Source of the DNA: Nansenia antarctica
Taxonomy: Eukaryota > Chordata > Actinopteri > Argentiniformes > Microstomatidae
Reading direction: 5' to 3'
Assembly (NCBI GenBank): GCA_963989245.1
Contig: OZ022345.1
Location: forward strand, 41,266,347 to 41,330,346
Length of the DNA: 64,000 bases
Positions 1 through 12,129 of this stretch are shown piece after piece (position 1 is the stretch's first letter; every line of letters begins with the position of its first letter). Under the pieces are notes generated by a model that saw only the letters and a program-made list of their open reading frames with translations, was not told the origin of the DNA and did not search any database. Both the position numbers and the translations under genes were made by a program.

Positions 1-238
1 TAAAATGCTTGTCTAAATTGCGAAATGTAGACTATGGCCGCCGCACATCATAGGCTAATAATAATTATCATCATCATAATAACAATAATAATTATTAGGC
101 TATAATAACAACAATGATGAAAACAACAGGATAACATTTAAACCTTCCTACTTTTCAGTTAATCTGGCTGTTGATGTCATTTTGTCATAAAAAAAAAAGG
201 CCATCACTGATTCATTATCACTCATTCCGTCCCCTCAG
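1..238. other. AT-rich flank, intron-like
   Basis: AT-rich DNA with ATAATAATT-type runs around 55-100 and an A-run near 190. It ends in a pyrimidine-rich stretch and an AG at 237-238, which reads as a splice acceptor for the following open segment. No other feature is seen. Confidence 0.5.
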
Positions 239-699
239 CGCTTGAAGAATATGCTAAACCGGCCATCCAGACCATCATTGGTCATTTTGGCCAAGAAATG
301 ACCAGCGATGATGACTCAGCACCAGCCACAGCCCCGGTCATCGATGCCACAAACGTGCAACGAGATGCCATCGGTGTCATGACAGCGCTTCGTGGTTATG
401 GGGGCTTGCGTTTCTCAACAGCCTGCGAAGTCCTCATCCGAGACTTCAGCGAAATTTACCCAGAGTGGGCCACACTGGCCAAGATAGCCTGCTTGATTCC
501 CGTCTCCAGTGTGCCTGCAGAGAGAGGATTCTCTCTGCAGAACCGAATTAAAACTGCGGACCGAAGTCGCCTTGGGGAGGGCAAGGTCACACGGCTAATG
601 CGCATTGCAAGTTGCGGAGAGACACTTTGCAGCTTTGATTTCAAGTCCGCAGCTGCACGCTTCAATGCTGCCAAAAAGCGACGTAGGCCTAATAAGTAG
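239..699 (+). CDS. hAT-type transposase C-terminal exon (partial)
   Basis: The segment is open from just after a plausible acceptor AG (237-238) to a TAG at 697-699, about 153 codons; the upstream exons lie outside the window. The first ATG in frame is at 298, but the frame reads back to 241 (LEEYAKPAIQ...), so 298 is probably not the true start. The core YPEWATLAKIACLIPVSSVP followed by AERGFSLQNRIKT is the hAT dimerisation domain, normally the C-terminal end of hAT transposases and of domesticated relatives such as the ZNF862-like proteins. A basic KKRRRPNK tail precedes the stop. No frameshift is seen in this exon. It may be the last exon of a hAT element or of a domesticated gene; the lack of upstream sequence prevents a choice. 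Confidence 0.7.
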
Positions 700-979
700 C
701 TGAATTATATGAGCAGCCATTGTTATTTTCAGAGTTTTTACTCTAGGCTATTTTATTTAAGGCTATCCCCTATCTATCTGAGAAAAGGCATAGGCGATAG
801 GCCTAGGCTGTAACATCGAACGGAAATTAGCCTATACATACGCATTGCAAGTTAATTTAAAGCCTATTTATTTTCAAAGAGTTTTATTCTATTTTATTTT
901 ATCTGATAAAAGGCATATGAACGGAAATTAGGCTAGCCGTGTCACGCCAGAAGCCTACATGCTTGCACTGTTACTGTTC

Positions 980-1060
980 AATAAAATGTTATACATCTAG
1001 ACATTGTGGTATTTCTTTATATACGTATCCCAGACTGCCTATCAATTGTTTCTCAATAAA
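980..1060 (+). terminator. Two candidate polyadenylation signals
   Basis: AATAAA occurs at 980-985 and again at 1055-1060, about 280 and 360 bases after the stop of the hAT-type exon. The interval 700-979 is AT-rich with short repeated pieces (GGAAATTAG-type and CGCATTGCAAGTT repeats) and no other gene, as expected of a 3' UTR. Assignment to that exon is inferred from position only. Confidence 0.4.
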
Positions 1061-1303
1061 CAGTTATGTTCTCCCCATTGTCATACTCCCGAGCTAAACG
1101 AAATGCCTTCCCAACCAGCGAGACCTGGTTATAGAAATGACGTTGTTTTATTGATTTAAAAAAAAGGGTAAAACTGGAAAGAGAAAATAGAAAACTCACA
1201 TTAATCCCAAACAATTTAACAAACTTCAGTTAACGTAATGTGGAGTCCGTTCATTGATCGATGCTGTCTGTTCAGTTCCCAGTGAGGCGCCCGTTCAGCG
1301 CTG

Positions 1304-1339
1304 GATTTGACGCATGGCATAGCGCGCATGCGTCAAATC
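1304..1339. repeat. Perfect 13-bp inverted repeat (hairpin)
   Basis: GATTTGACGCATG at 1304-1316 is exactly reverse-complemented by CATGCGTCAAATC at 1327-1339 around a 10-base GC-rich loop (GCATAGCGCG). It may be the centre or an end of a small foldback element. The surrounding 1100-1600 region has no gene. Confidence 0.6.
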
Positions 1340-1604
1340 ATGTTATATTATTATATATTATATAGCTCGCATCTAATCGTATCGGATGAGAAATAGACAT
1401 TAAATGGCATATATAGGCCGCTACACAACAGTAATCACCGCGACAAACAGCTATATTAGATTTGGGGGGGAAAAAATATGATTTTGAATTTTTTTTTTTT
1501 TATTATATTTTAATATGATGACCGGAATATATCACGTTTGTCCGGTAAATCGAATTCTTCCCGGACACGATGTCCGACGGCAAATTTTTCTACCGGAAAC
1601 CCTG

Positions 1605-1780
1605 CAGTATACGTATATGTATCACTGAGAACGTTTTGAGAGTGTGTATGCAAGTATGTCAATTCAATAAGTGTGTGTGTGTGTGTGTGTGCGCGCGAGT
1701 GTGTGTGTATGTATACGTATGTATATGTATTACTGAGAAAGGTTTGAGAGTGTGTATGCAAGTATGTCAATTCAATAAGT

Positions 1781-1811
<31 letters not shown>

Positions 1812-2146
1812 TGTGTGTGTATGTATACGTACGTTCATGTATTACTGAGAAAGGTTTGAGAGTGTGCATGCAAGTATGTCAATTCAATAAGTGTGTGTAT
1901 GTGCGTGTGTGTGTGTGTGTGTGTGAGAGTGTGTGTGTATGTATACGTACGTTCATGTATTACTGAGAAAGGTTTGAGAGTGTGTATGCAAGTATGTCAA
2001 TTCAATAAGTGCGTGTGTGTGTGTGTGAGAGAGAGAGTGTGTGTGTATGTATGTATACGTATGTATATGTATTACTGAGAAAGGTTTGAGAGTGTGTATG
2101 CAAGTATGTCAATTAAATAAGTGTGTGTGTGTGTGTGTGTGTGTGC
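1605..2146. repeat. About 110-bp minisatellite with internal (GT)n, five copies
   Basis: Five copies of a core containing TATTACTGAGAAAGGTTTGA, then GTATGCAAGTATGTCAATTC and AATAAG, are spaced about 107-119 bp apart. The ACTGAGAA blocks fall near 1624, 1732, 1842, 1961 and 2075. Each core is followed by a (GT)n stretch of different length, which accounts for the spacing differences. The small cysteine/valine-rich ORFs here are translations of (GT)n. Confidence 0.9.
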
Positions 2147-2760
2147 GTGCATGGAGAGGTTAGGTGACTAGCAGGTCCTGAGGTAATGTTGATGGACAGG
2201 CGGGAGTGGAGGGTCTGAAAGGTCCCAGACAGAGTAGGACAGGAGGGAGGGAGGGTTTTACAACGCCAAGACATGTGAAAGAGAGAGAGAGAGAAAGGGA
2301 GAGAAAAGGAGGAAAGGAGAACAAGAGGGATGGCATACACAATGAGGATGATTGTGAGTGTTGGTGAAAAGTGGGGGAGGGAGGGAGAGTGGGAGAGAGA
2401 GAGAGAGGGACTGTAACACACAATACGAGGAAGAGCAAAAAACAGAAGGCGAGAGAGGGAGTCAGACGTGGTGAACGCTAGAGTGTCGGAGAGAAAGAGA
2501 TGGGGGAAGAAGGGAAGGGAGAGGGATGGTAGATAAAGTGTAATATGAGATTGAGTGCAGGAGTCTGGAAGAAAGGGGGAAAGAGGAGTGAGAGAAAAAG
2601 GTGGACAAATGAAAGCAGAGGGAAATCGATGGACCGAGAGAGACGGAGTACAATGAGAGAGAGGAAAAAAAGAAATGAAGGGAGGGAGGGAGGGGGGGGG
2701 AAGGGGCAAGCAAGAGGGCAACAGAAATATGGTTCACATTATTGGGCCAACCATGAAACC
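2147..2760. repeat. Purine-rich GA/GGGA low-complexity tract
   Basis: The plus strand is mostly A and G, with GAGAGA, GGGAGGGA and a G8 run near 2690-2700. The 202-residue minus-strand ORF is a Ser/Pro/Leu translation of the pyrimidine strand and is not a gene. Confidence 0.85.
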
Positions 2761-2952
2761 GTACCATAGATACTTTCTTTTCACATTGCCGTTCTCTTTT
2801 ACAGCCAGCTGAAATGGCCCATTCACATGTCTGGAGGCAGCTGTGATAAGCTCCAGTATGTGAAGAGAGCTAGTTGATGACCCCTGGCCTATTCCCCTGC
2901 TGTACTATGCAATGTACTCAGCACTTCAATGCCGCCTCTCAATCTCCAGCCG

Positions 2953-4500
<1,548 letters not shown>

Positions 4501-4692
4501 GCCATTTAGCAGATGCTTTTATCCAAAGCGACTTACAATTACGAATTACAGGGACATTCCCCCTGGAGTAACTGAGGGCTAAGTGCCTTACTCAAGGGCA
4601 CACTAGTAGTGGTGTGGTTTTCAGGCGGGATTTGAACTCACAACCTTCCGATCACAAGTCCAACTCACTATCCACTAGACCACCACTACCCC
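4501..4692 (-). mobile_element. tRNA-derived SINE with L2-type tail
   Basis: Read on the minus strand from 4692, the head is tRNA-like, with an A box (TGGTCTAGTGG) and a B box (GGTTGTGAGTTCAAATCC) as used by RNA polymerase III. A central stretch follows, then a tail containing TGTAAGTCGCTTTGGA and TCTGCTAAATG. The tail matches the 3' end of the L2-like LINE at 50131-50783. Other copies in this window are at 45969-46142 and 63633-63826. It encodes no protein. A clear TSD was not found. Confidence 0.85.
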
Positions 4693-4945
4693 TAGTAGTT
4701 AGCTGCCACGGATGAGATCACACACCCTTAACGTTTCCCCACATCTCACTGGTGCCGATTCATTTGTGTTGAACATCAACACAAGCAATGTTACCTCTAC
4801 CTCGGGGGCACTTTGTGTTGAGTTTGTCAAGCAACCTGTAAGCAAACTTTTTTCGAACTAGTAACTCACTCACACCTCAGACAGTGTAGTATTTCTACCT
4901 TCTGAAATGATGGTTAGGACTGGTGTTATAAAGCGAAAGGTTCTT

Positions 4946-5189
4946 CAGTGTTTCCTCTATATGCATTGATTCCTGGCGGGCCGCCACAAATGAATTTTCT
5001 CCGCCACTAATTGATTCAGTCCAATAAGTCGACGATTTCTCCTCAGGCTGCGCAACGAGAAAGGCAGCGAAGTATTATGAAAAATTTGTTTTGGGTGAAA
5101 TTACGTCGTTCTTTTGAGCGCGCGTGTGCGTTTCATGCTCCGTTCGCGAGGATACGCCTCACCGCCACTAATTCCTGGAGGAAACAATG
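4946..5189. mobile_element. Short TIR element, 244 bp, 5-bp TSD (hAT-like)
   Basis: It starts CAGTGTTTCCTCTATATGCA and ends TTCCTGGAGGAAACAATG, which are imperfect inverted termini. TTCTT flanks it directly on both sides (4941-4945 and 5190-5194). The interior TTTTGAGCGCGCGTG followed by GCGTTTCATG is shared with the longer copy at 18616-19339. Both are non-autonomous with no transposase ORF. The 5-bp duplication fits the hAT5-type group, an inference from termini only. Confidence 0.8.
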
Positions 5190-5194
5190 TTCTT

Positions 5195-6540
5195 TATGTA
5201 CAAATCTGCTGACATACACGTGTGATCACTTTCAATTCCATAAAACAAGCTATTAGATATTAACTTAAATTCTGGACGTACAATTTGCATTTCTCAAAAA
5301 CAACAAACTGTCAACTTATATGACGTCTTGCTGCAAGGCATTCTGGTCTGGAACCTGCAGTTCTACCCATTCTTAGCTAATACAACAGAAATGTACTTAT
5401 TTTTAACTATCTTAGCGATAAATAATAACTATTTTAACTGTCAGTAACATATGAATCAATCATGTAACCTATAAAGTTACAACAGGCAGTGATGAACATG
5501 AGTTTGCAGTTTACAGGTAAGCCAAGAAGCTGGGAAAGCTAGGCTCCAGCTAGGCTAATTAGCGGTGGGTCATAGACAGACAGGGATGTAGAGACTCGCT
5601 CAGGCCAGGATCACACAGCTAGCATTAGTCGCTAACTGCCCGTGTGAGGGCCGACAGGCTAAAGCCTGGGACACACCTGCTACCTTTACCTCAGCAGCGT
5701 GTGTGCGTTTCATTTCGGCCGCACATGATAACAAGTGAGAGCAGACACACAGCCCGCTCAGCCGCGCGTCTCAAGTGTGTCTCACGATGGCTGCAGCGGC
5801 AGGCCATGTAGAGAGTCGGAGTGTCGCCTATTTCTTCTGAGTGACGCGTTAGTGTGATCTGTTGATAGTCATATTGACATCATACCAGCAAAATACACTA
5901 GATTCAAATGTCTATATCTGAAAATATGCCATAAACATGTATTTATTAACATGCCATAAACATGTATTTATTAACATCTATTTTAGACTGAACCCCAGAA
6001 CACATTTATAATGAAGTGAAATTAAACATTATATTATTGATGGCCATTACCAAAGGCAAACTCAAATGTACAAATAATATTTATTGGCAGTAATAATATA
6101 GGGGTTGGCAGTAGCAGCTCCGCAGTTAGAGCCGCAGCAGAAAGGCTGTCTGTATGGACACGGCAAGCGTGAGAACCGCAGCGGCTCCGCCACGCACACA
6201 CGCGCTGCTGAGGTAGAGCTTTCCCGCGTGTCCCAGCCGTAACACTGAGGACTCATCACCGGGGGGGTTCAAGCTTTGGGAATTACAGCACGCCGGAAAG
6301 AAAATTACCCCGTTATTGTGCTTCGTCATCTTTTCTGTGTGTGTGTGTGTGTGTGAAACCGCCACCCTCATCGCAATAGCGATAAGAAAGGAACAGGAAG
6401 AGGCGAAGGAGGGGGGAAGGACTTGCGCAGCGTTGACTGACAAAAGTCTGTCTTAACGCCCAGGCACGAGTCAGGGCTAAAAAGCAACTTCAGCAGCCGC
6501 GGATTTACTGGGATAAAGAGACTCTGGTGAACGATTTTTG

Positions 6541-6572
<32 letters not shown>

Positions 6573-7158
6573 GCGTGTCGGGGAAGCTGACACATCGCTT
6601 AACACCCCAACACTGTGAGAGGGGCACCTCTGTAATTACCACTTCCTCCTGTTCAGCTAATCCCCCCAGAGCAGGGGAGCAAACTCAGAGAGAGAGAGAG
6701 AGCTTAGAGAGTCCCCTGGAGAGTCCACTCAGTCTGCTTCAATTACCCAGAGACAAAAGTCAGTCTCACTCAAAGCAACAAAGAGAGAGGTCTCTCTCTG
6801 GAGGTCTGTCTAACGACTCATCAAGCTCTATTCCACTCAACAAGAGGTTGTACTCGCTCACAGAGACGGACAGGGGGGGGGGGGGAGATCTGTCTCGCTC
6901 ACAGAGACAAGAGATGTCTCATTCACAGAGAAAGAGTCTCATGCCTCGGGGAGTGTACGTTTATTTAAGTTGATTTTAATGTATAGTGCATTTTAACCCA
7001 TGGTCACCACACACTCCTGGCCTCACTCATGCTGAGAGGTCTCAGAGACAGAGAGAGAGTGAGTAGTCTGTCTCACTCACAGGCACAGACAGAGGGTCTG
7101 TGTCTCACTCGCATTAACTGAGAGGGTAAGTAAGTGAAGGAGTTTCTCACCAGAGAAA
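5195..7158. other. No gene recognised; (GT)n runs and degenerate GA/CT repeats
   Basis: GT microsatellites lie near 6337-6354 and 6540-6568. From about 6680 to 7130 there is a degenerate GAGAGA/CTCACTCACAGAGACAGA minisatellite-like region. The open frames here (up to 148 codons) are translations of these repeats. Confidence 0.55.
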
Positions 7159-7569
7159 GTCAATGGCTGGGTTGCACCAACCTGGTTTAAATGTTAAACC
7201 GGTTTAAATCAAGGCTTATCTACTAATCCTGTTGCACCAAACTTTAATCCTATTTTAAATCTTAAACCTAGTTTAATTTAATCCTGGTTTAAATCTAAGC
7301 CTCTGCTAATCCAGGTTTAAACCTGGTTTAAATCAAGTCTGTTGCACCACTAATTTTAAACGTAGTTATAAAGCAGGGGTGGGGAACCTCCGGCCTCCGG
7401 GCCGTATAAGGCCCGCGAGACCGTTTGATCCGGCCTACGAGGCAATTAATAAAAATATATTTTTTTTAAATTAAAAAAAACTATTTTTATTGAACGTGAC
7501 GTTCAGGGTCAGTGACGGACAGCTGTCTATCTGTCTGTGTCACGTTCATGGTCACGTGCGTAACGTAAT

Positions 7570-9423
7570 GTGTCATTGCGTGATAATCTCCTGTCATCGC
7601 TTCAATCAGAAAGTAATCCGAATGCAAACATGGCTGTCAAGAAAAGAAAGGTAGATGCGGAATGTCGCGCTTTCCAAGACAAATGGACAAACAATTATTT
7701 ATTTGTTGAGGTAAAAGGCAAGCCAGTATGCCTTGTGTGTCGGGAGGCGCTCGCGGTTATGAAAAAGGCGAACCTCGAACGTCATTACAACTCAAAACAT
7801 GCTAACCTGGACAACTTGAAAGGACAAATACGCTTGGATAAAGTTAACGCTCTTCGTCGGAGTTTGGGTGCTCAACAAGCAGTCTTCACAAGACCACAAT
7901 CTGACCGAGACAACGTTACGCATGCTAGTTTTGTGTTGAGTGAGCTAATCGCTAAGAAGCTGAGGCCGCATTCAGAAGGAGAATTTGTGAAGGAGTTAAT
8001 TATTGCCGCGGCGGAGCTGCTCGCACCGGACAAAGTAAAATTGTTCCAAAGTGTCAGTTTGTCTCGAAGAACTGTCTCAGATCGGATTGCTGACATGGCA
8101 CAAGATATTGAGAAAACACTGAGGGACACCGCAAGAGATTTCCAGTTTTTCTCTCTGGCCTGCGATGAGACAACAGACATAACAAACACCGCCCAACTGG
8201 CCATTTTTGTGCGGGGGATTACAGCCGAGTTTCATACGAGGGAGGAGTTGCTGTCTTTGCAAGCCATGCATGGCACCACCAAAGGTGAGGATTTATTTGA
8301 GCAAGTTGTTTTGGCTATGAACAAATTCGAACTGCAGTTTGACAAGTTAAGTGGCCTGGCAACGGATGGAGCCCCAGCCATGGTTGGCGCGCAATAGGGA
8401 TTGACTGCATTGGTCAAAAAATAAATGAGTCGTCTCAGTCTCGATCCAAGTGAGTTAGTTGTATGCCACTGTATCATACACCAAGAGAATCTGTGTGCAC
8501 AGTCCCTGAAGTTCAACAATGTGATGACAACTGTCGTTTCCACCATAAATGTCATCAAAAGCAGAGGGCTGAACAGCCGCCAGTTCAAAGAGCTACTGAG
8601 TGAACTAGAGTCAGAGTACGGAGATCTGGTTTACCACTGTGAGGTGCGCTGGCTGAGTCGCGAAAATATGCTCACACGGTTTTACTCACTCAGAGAAGAA
8701 GTGAAACAGTTCATGGAGATGAAGGGGAAACCTGTCATAGAACTCAGTGATAGCAAGTGGCTGTGTGATTTGGGCTTCATGGTGGACATTACCAAGTACC
8801 TGTCAGAGCTGAACGTCAAGCTCCAAGGTCCCAACCAGCTTCTCAGCTCTCTACAATCAAATGTGAAGTCATTTGAAGCTAAACTAAAGTTGTGGCAAGT
8901 GCAACTGGAAAGGGGAAACACTGTCCACTTTCCCACTCTGCAAGAACAAAAGCCTGCTGTGACATCTGAATATGCTGCTGAGTGTGCAAAACTCCTCCAG
9001 GCATTTGGAGAGAGGTTCCAGGACGTGAAAAGTAAGCAAAGGGAACTGTACATATTTGCCACGCCATTTAATGTGGAACCAGCTGATGTGCCTGACAACC
9101 TACAACTCGAAATCATTGAGCTGCAAAGCAATGACGAGCTCAAAGCTAGGTACAACAACCTCCCTCTGCTGGACTTCTACAAACTGTATGTACGTGCTGA
9201 GGATTTTCCCATTCTGAGGAGACATGCACTGAAGTTTGCGTCAGTGTTTGGGACCACCTACTGCTGTGAGCAGTTCTTTTCAAAACTGACTCTTGCAAAG
9301 ACTCGGTTCCGCTCAAGACTGACTGACCCAAACCTGCAAAACCAGCTGCGAGTAGCATCATCATCATTACCAGCTGACACCAAACGCCTCGCCGAAGAGA
9401 AACAGTTCCAGCCATCGCATTAG
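7570..9423 (+). pseudogene. hAT transposase, GTF2IRD2/ZBED-like, two in-frame stop codons
   Basis: Two open stretches, 7570-8397 (275 codons) and 8425-9423 (332 codons), lie in the same frame. They are separated by TAG at 8395-8397, eight codons and TAA at 8422-8424; no frameshift is needed. The N-terminal part has a BED-like zinc finger (C-x2-C in VCLVC, then HYNSKH, about residues 50-80). The first catalytic region is FFSLACDETTD near residue 197 and the second GLATDGAPAMVG near 262. After the stops comes LVVCHCIIHQENLC, then the C-terminal hAT dimerisation region ending FRSRLTDPNLQNQLRVASSS. This architecture is that of hAT transposases related to GTF2IRD2-like fish proteins. An upstream ATG at 7570 fits, though the ATG 20 codons later (AVKKRKVD, a basic stretch) is an alternative start. 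Sequence preservation outside the two nonsense codons suggests recent inactivation. Confidence 0.9.
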
Positions 9424-9482
9424 GTAAGTCCGATATGTGTTCAATAATTTGTTTTAATTAATTATTTAATTAATAATAGATC

Positions 9483-9852
9483 TGTGGTAACCAAGACAGT
9501 CTGTTTGTTTCCTAACCAAGCAGGTAGGCTACCCGGTGGCCGTGGCTGGAGCCTAATCAGGAGGACTCAGGACAGCTGACTGGGTGTCCTGGTTACAGCT
9601 TAAAAGGCGTTCCAGTCCACACAAGCTCTCTCTCTCTCCTCCAGCACCATTATTCTATATTACACCGTACAACACCCTCCTCGCCATACTTTCCTGCATT
9701 CACTCACTTACACTACTGATACGCTGATTCTCATACCCCATTGGATTATTGTTCAGTTTGGCATACCTTAGTTCTATTAAATTCTTGTTATTCTGATTAT
9801 ACATGGTGTGTGTGTGTCCCTTTTTGTTATGGTCCAGAGCCAGGCCGTAACA
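9483..9852 (+). mobile_element. Candidate solo LTR inside the hAT 3' region
   Basis: The stretch starts TGTGGTAACC and ends GGCCGTAACA, an LTR-like TG...CA frame. Inside are a TATA-like TTAAAAGG near 9600, a pyrimidine-rich leader, and ATTAAA near 9776 followed by T-rich sequence. I see no TSD at these ends, so the boundaries or the idea itself may be wrong; it could simply be hAT 3' sequence. Confidence 0.3.
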
Positions 9853-10104
9853 ATGGCCCTTGAAGGATGTTCTAAAAATGTAAATGGCCCTTGACAGGAA
9901 AAAGGTTCCCCACCCCTGTTATAAAGGAATAAAGGAAAGAGTTTCTCGCAGGAAAATTCAAGACAGATTAAACCCAATTGAATTTTATTACATTTTAATT
10001 TTAGAGAATTGTCAGCAGAGTGTCAAAAGTATGATAATATACCATGCCATGCCATCTACCGCATCGCGCAAGCCGGAGCAAGCCTACCACCTGGCAATCA
10101 CTCG

Positions 10105-10440
10105 CAAAAAACTCTGCTAGCAACTCTGCTCGGTGGTCGGTGAAAAGCCGACGTGACCGTGCAGCACGACCACTGCAGCCCCGCAGAGGCGGTGGTGTCG
10201 GCCAGCAGAGGTGGAGGAGCGGAGTGAATGGGCAGGTGTGAGGAGGCTGATCATTGTTTCATGTAGCAAGGGACCGTTCCCTTTGCTGCCGGGTAGGCGA
10301 GCACACGGGTCTTAAACCTAATGCGAGCTGCTATGGGGAGCCGGTGATGGGCGAGGAGGAGAGGGGAGACTTTGGGGATGTTGAACACCAGACGGTCGGT
10401 AGCATCCTGGATGAGCTGCAGAAGTCTTTTGATACATTTG
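10105..10440 (-). pseudogene. L2-like LINE reverse transcriptase C-terminal fragment, antisense
   Basis: Read on the minus strand from about 10435, the translation runs LQLIQDATDRLVFNIPKVSP, then PIAARIRFKTRVLAYPAAKG, then HSLRSSTSAG. It aligns with the better copy at 50131-50783 (LVFNLPKYDHVTPLL, PIAARIRFKTLVVAYQAAKG, RSLRSSTSAG). After HSLRSSTSAG the frame decays. Only the C-terminal part of ORF2 is present, as expected of 5'-truncated LINE copies. The plus-strand 64-codon ORF at 10254-10448 is its shadow. Confidence 0.75.
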
Positions 10441-10962
10441 ATAAGTAAGTAAGTAAGCTAGCTAGCTAGGCAGCTATGATTGGAAACAAATTAGTAACCA
10501 GTTATGGAATTTATCACCACTTTGGCTGATGTGATGATGTGAAGTGGCTTTGTTTGGCTAGTTAACTAGTCACCTCGGTAACATTCTCATAGCGAAATTA
10601 GCATGCTAGCAGCTGTTTTAATGTAAAATGGCCATGCCAAGATAAAAGCTATAGCTGACTAGTGAGCCCGCATCAACCTTAATGCTATTTAAGTGCGAGA
10701 TGCTATCTATAATTTATCTAGGGCCATATTTATCTAGCCTACATCATGATTTTTTTTACATTTCGTCTGAATCCAAGACACTGGACACTGTAAATAAATG
10801 AATCCTGGTTTAAACTAGGTTTAACTAATCCAGGATTAATATTATGATGTGCAACGCGTCTCTGATTAACTTTAAACCTAGTTTAAGCCTGGATTTACTA
10901 AACCTGGATTAAGCCTAAACCAGGATTAGTTTAAACCAGGTTGGTGCAACCCAGCCAATGAC

Positions 10963-11039
10963 AAGCACTTACACAGACCCGAGGATCGACGGCTTCCAGT
11001 ACACCTAAACGACTACCGTACTGTACTTCTCATACTGGT
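10963..11039. other. Short spacer, nothing recognised
   Basis: Flank of the foldback element leading into LINE 3' UTR-like sequence. Confidence 0.4.
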
Positions 11040-11575
11040 CTCATACAGTTCAGACAAGCTAGACAAAGTGTCAACCGATTTCCCCACAGGGGTTCATTAA
11101 GTATCTTCTCTTGCCTCTATATATTTATATAGTATAAGTCTTCTATATATTTAGCGCTCACAGAGACACAGTCCTCCTTGTATATATTCTACACATGAAC
11201 ACAATTTAGCGTTTTGCACTGCTGCTAGATTACACACAGCCTATTTATTATATAGGTCTCTAATTATATATCTTATGAGTAACATACCACAAGACCTATT
11301 GTCTGGGTTATATATCATTATATCATAGGCCTATATTATATATCAACTCTACATGTCATATTGATATCTCATGTATAATCACTTATTATTATATTCATTT
11401 ATTTCACTGCAATACCTCATACTGTAATACCATGCACTGTCTACAATATCATGTGTTTTGCACTATGCCACTATTTGCTCTGGTCAGATGCCAAACTACA
11501 TTTCATTGTCTCAGTACTTGTACTGTGTGCAATGATAACAACGTTGAATCTAATCTAATCTAAAATAATTGAATA
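11040..11575 (+). mobile_element. LINE 3' UTR remnant ending in (TAATC)n
   Basis: AT-rich 3' UTR-like sequence ends with TTTCATTGTCTCAGTACTTG, then TACTGTGTGCAATGA, GTTGAATCTAATCTAATCTA. A promoter-poor 3' end with a short tandem tail (TCTAA units) is typical of Rex/jockey-type fish LINEs. The same type of ending (TTTCGTTGTCTGGTACCTG, CAATGACAAATAAAG, CCATT repeats) is seen at 19100-19176. No coding portion is left. Confidence 0.6.
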
Positions 11576-11619
11576 TAGTATAATCTAATGTTATCTAATT
11601 TCATCTTGTAAAATGAGTT

Positions 11620-12129
11620 TTTCGATAACAGAAATGAACTGTCCTGCCATGGCTGAACCTCAAGTTAAGAGTCAAGTCTAAGTAGAAGGACAATACAGAA
11701 GCCATCCCTGTGGCACACACACACTCCCAGACAGCTCGAGGTAAAAGCTAGGAGGTTCTCCAACGCTGCTCTTAGGAGAGCTACAGGCTTGTTGTGCCAG
11801 CCCAGCATGACCACCTCCGGTTAAACTGACCAGACCCCCTGGGGAGCAGTGATTAGTCCACTGAGGCAAATTAGTTGTTTAGACAGGAGCAGGATCTTTA
11901 AAACACACACTAAAAAGAAGCCGCACACAAACACAACCCCCCCCCCACACACACAACAATTGTACTCCTTGTATCCGTACATTTATGTAATAAAAGCAAT
12001 CTGACATACACTCACACACACACACACTCATTATGCGGACACGACACATCTCCTCTCCTCCCCCCCCCACACACACACACACATAGAGTAACTCTGTCCA
12101 CAGTTGCAGGTCGGGTTTGTTGTGGTTAC
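11620..12129. other. No gene recognised; (CA)n and C-runs
   Basis: Mixed DNA followed by C-runs (11938-11947, 12058-12069) and CA stretches. If the 12130-12232 exon is real, this is the start of its downstream intron. Confidence 0.5.

Larger units (their letters stand above)
7374..9918 (+). mobile_element. Full-length hAT element, 2545 bp, 8-bp TSD
   Basis: Terminal inverted repeats CAGGGGTGGGGAACCT (7374) and AGGTTCCCCACCCCTG (to 9918) are flanked by a perfect TTATAAAG duplication at 7366-7373 and 9919-9926. The 8-bp TSD and CAGGGG termini are diagnostic of hAT. It carries a transposase gene with two in-frame stops (7570-9423) and about 490 bases of 3' sequence that may include an LTR. It inserted into the GTTGCACCA element, giving a clear age order. 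Confidence 0.93.
7159..10962. mobile_element. Large foldback/TIR element with GTTGCACCA termini, hosting other insertions
   Basis: The left end GTCAATGGCTGGGTTGCACC continuing AACCTGGTTTAAA is matched in reverse complement at the right end (10930-10962) with about one mismatch over 33 bp. Both subterminal regions are packed with repeats of CCTGGTTTAAA/TTTAAACCAGG, and GTTGCACCA recurs inside the left arm near 7171, 7231 and 7342. A hAT element (7374-9918) and an antisense LINE piece lie inside, so the element was much shorter before insertion. No transposase of its own was recognised. The flanking bases give no convincing TSD, so the exact ends may be a few bases inward. Confidence 0.65.

Noticed and set aside
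2113..2767. 202- and 101-codon Ser/Pro-rich ORFs
   Set aside because: Low-complexity pyrimidine strand; no conserved domain.
4501..4692. Genuine tRNA gene
   Set aside because: The A and B boxes are present but no complete cloverleaf or anticodon arm could be folded by eye, and the sequence continues into a SINE body repeated elsewhere.
8395..8424. Stop-codon readthrough or selenocysteine in the hAT transposase
   Set aside because: The stops are TAG and TAA, not TGA, and no SECIS-like structure was seen; simple inactivation is the plainer reading.
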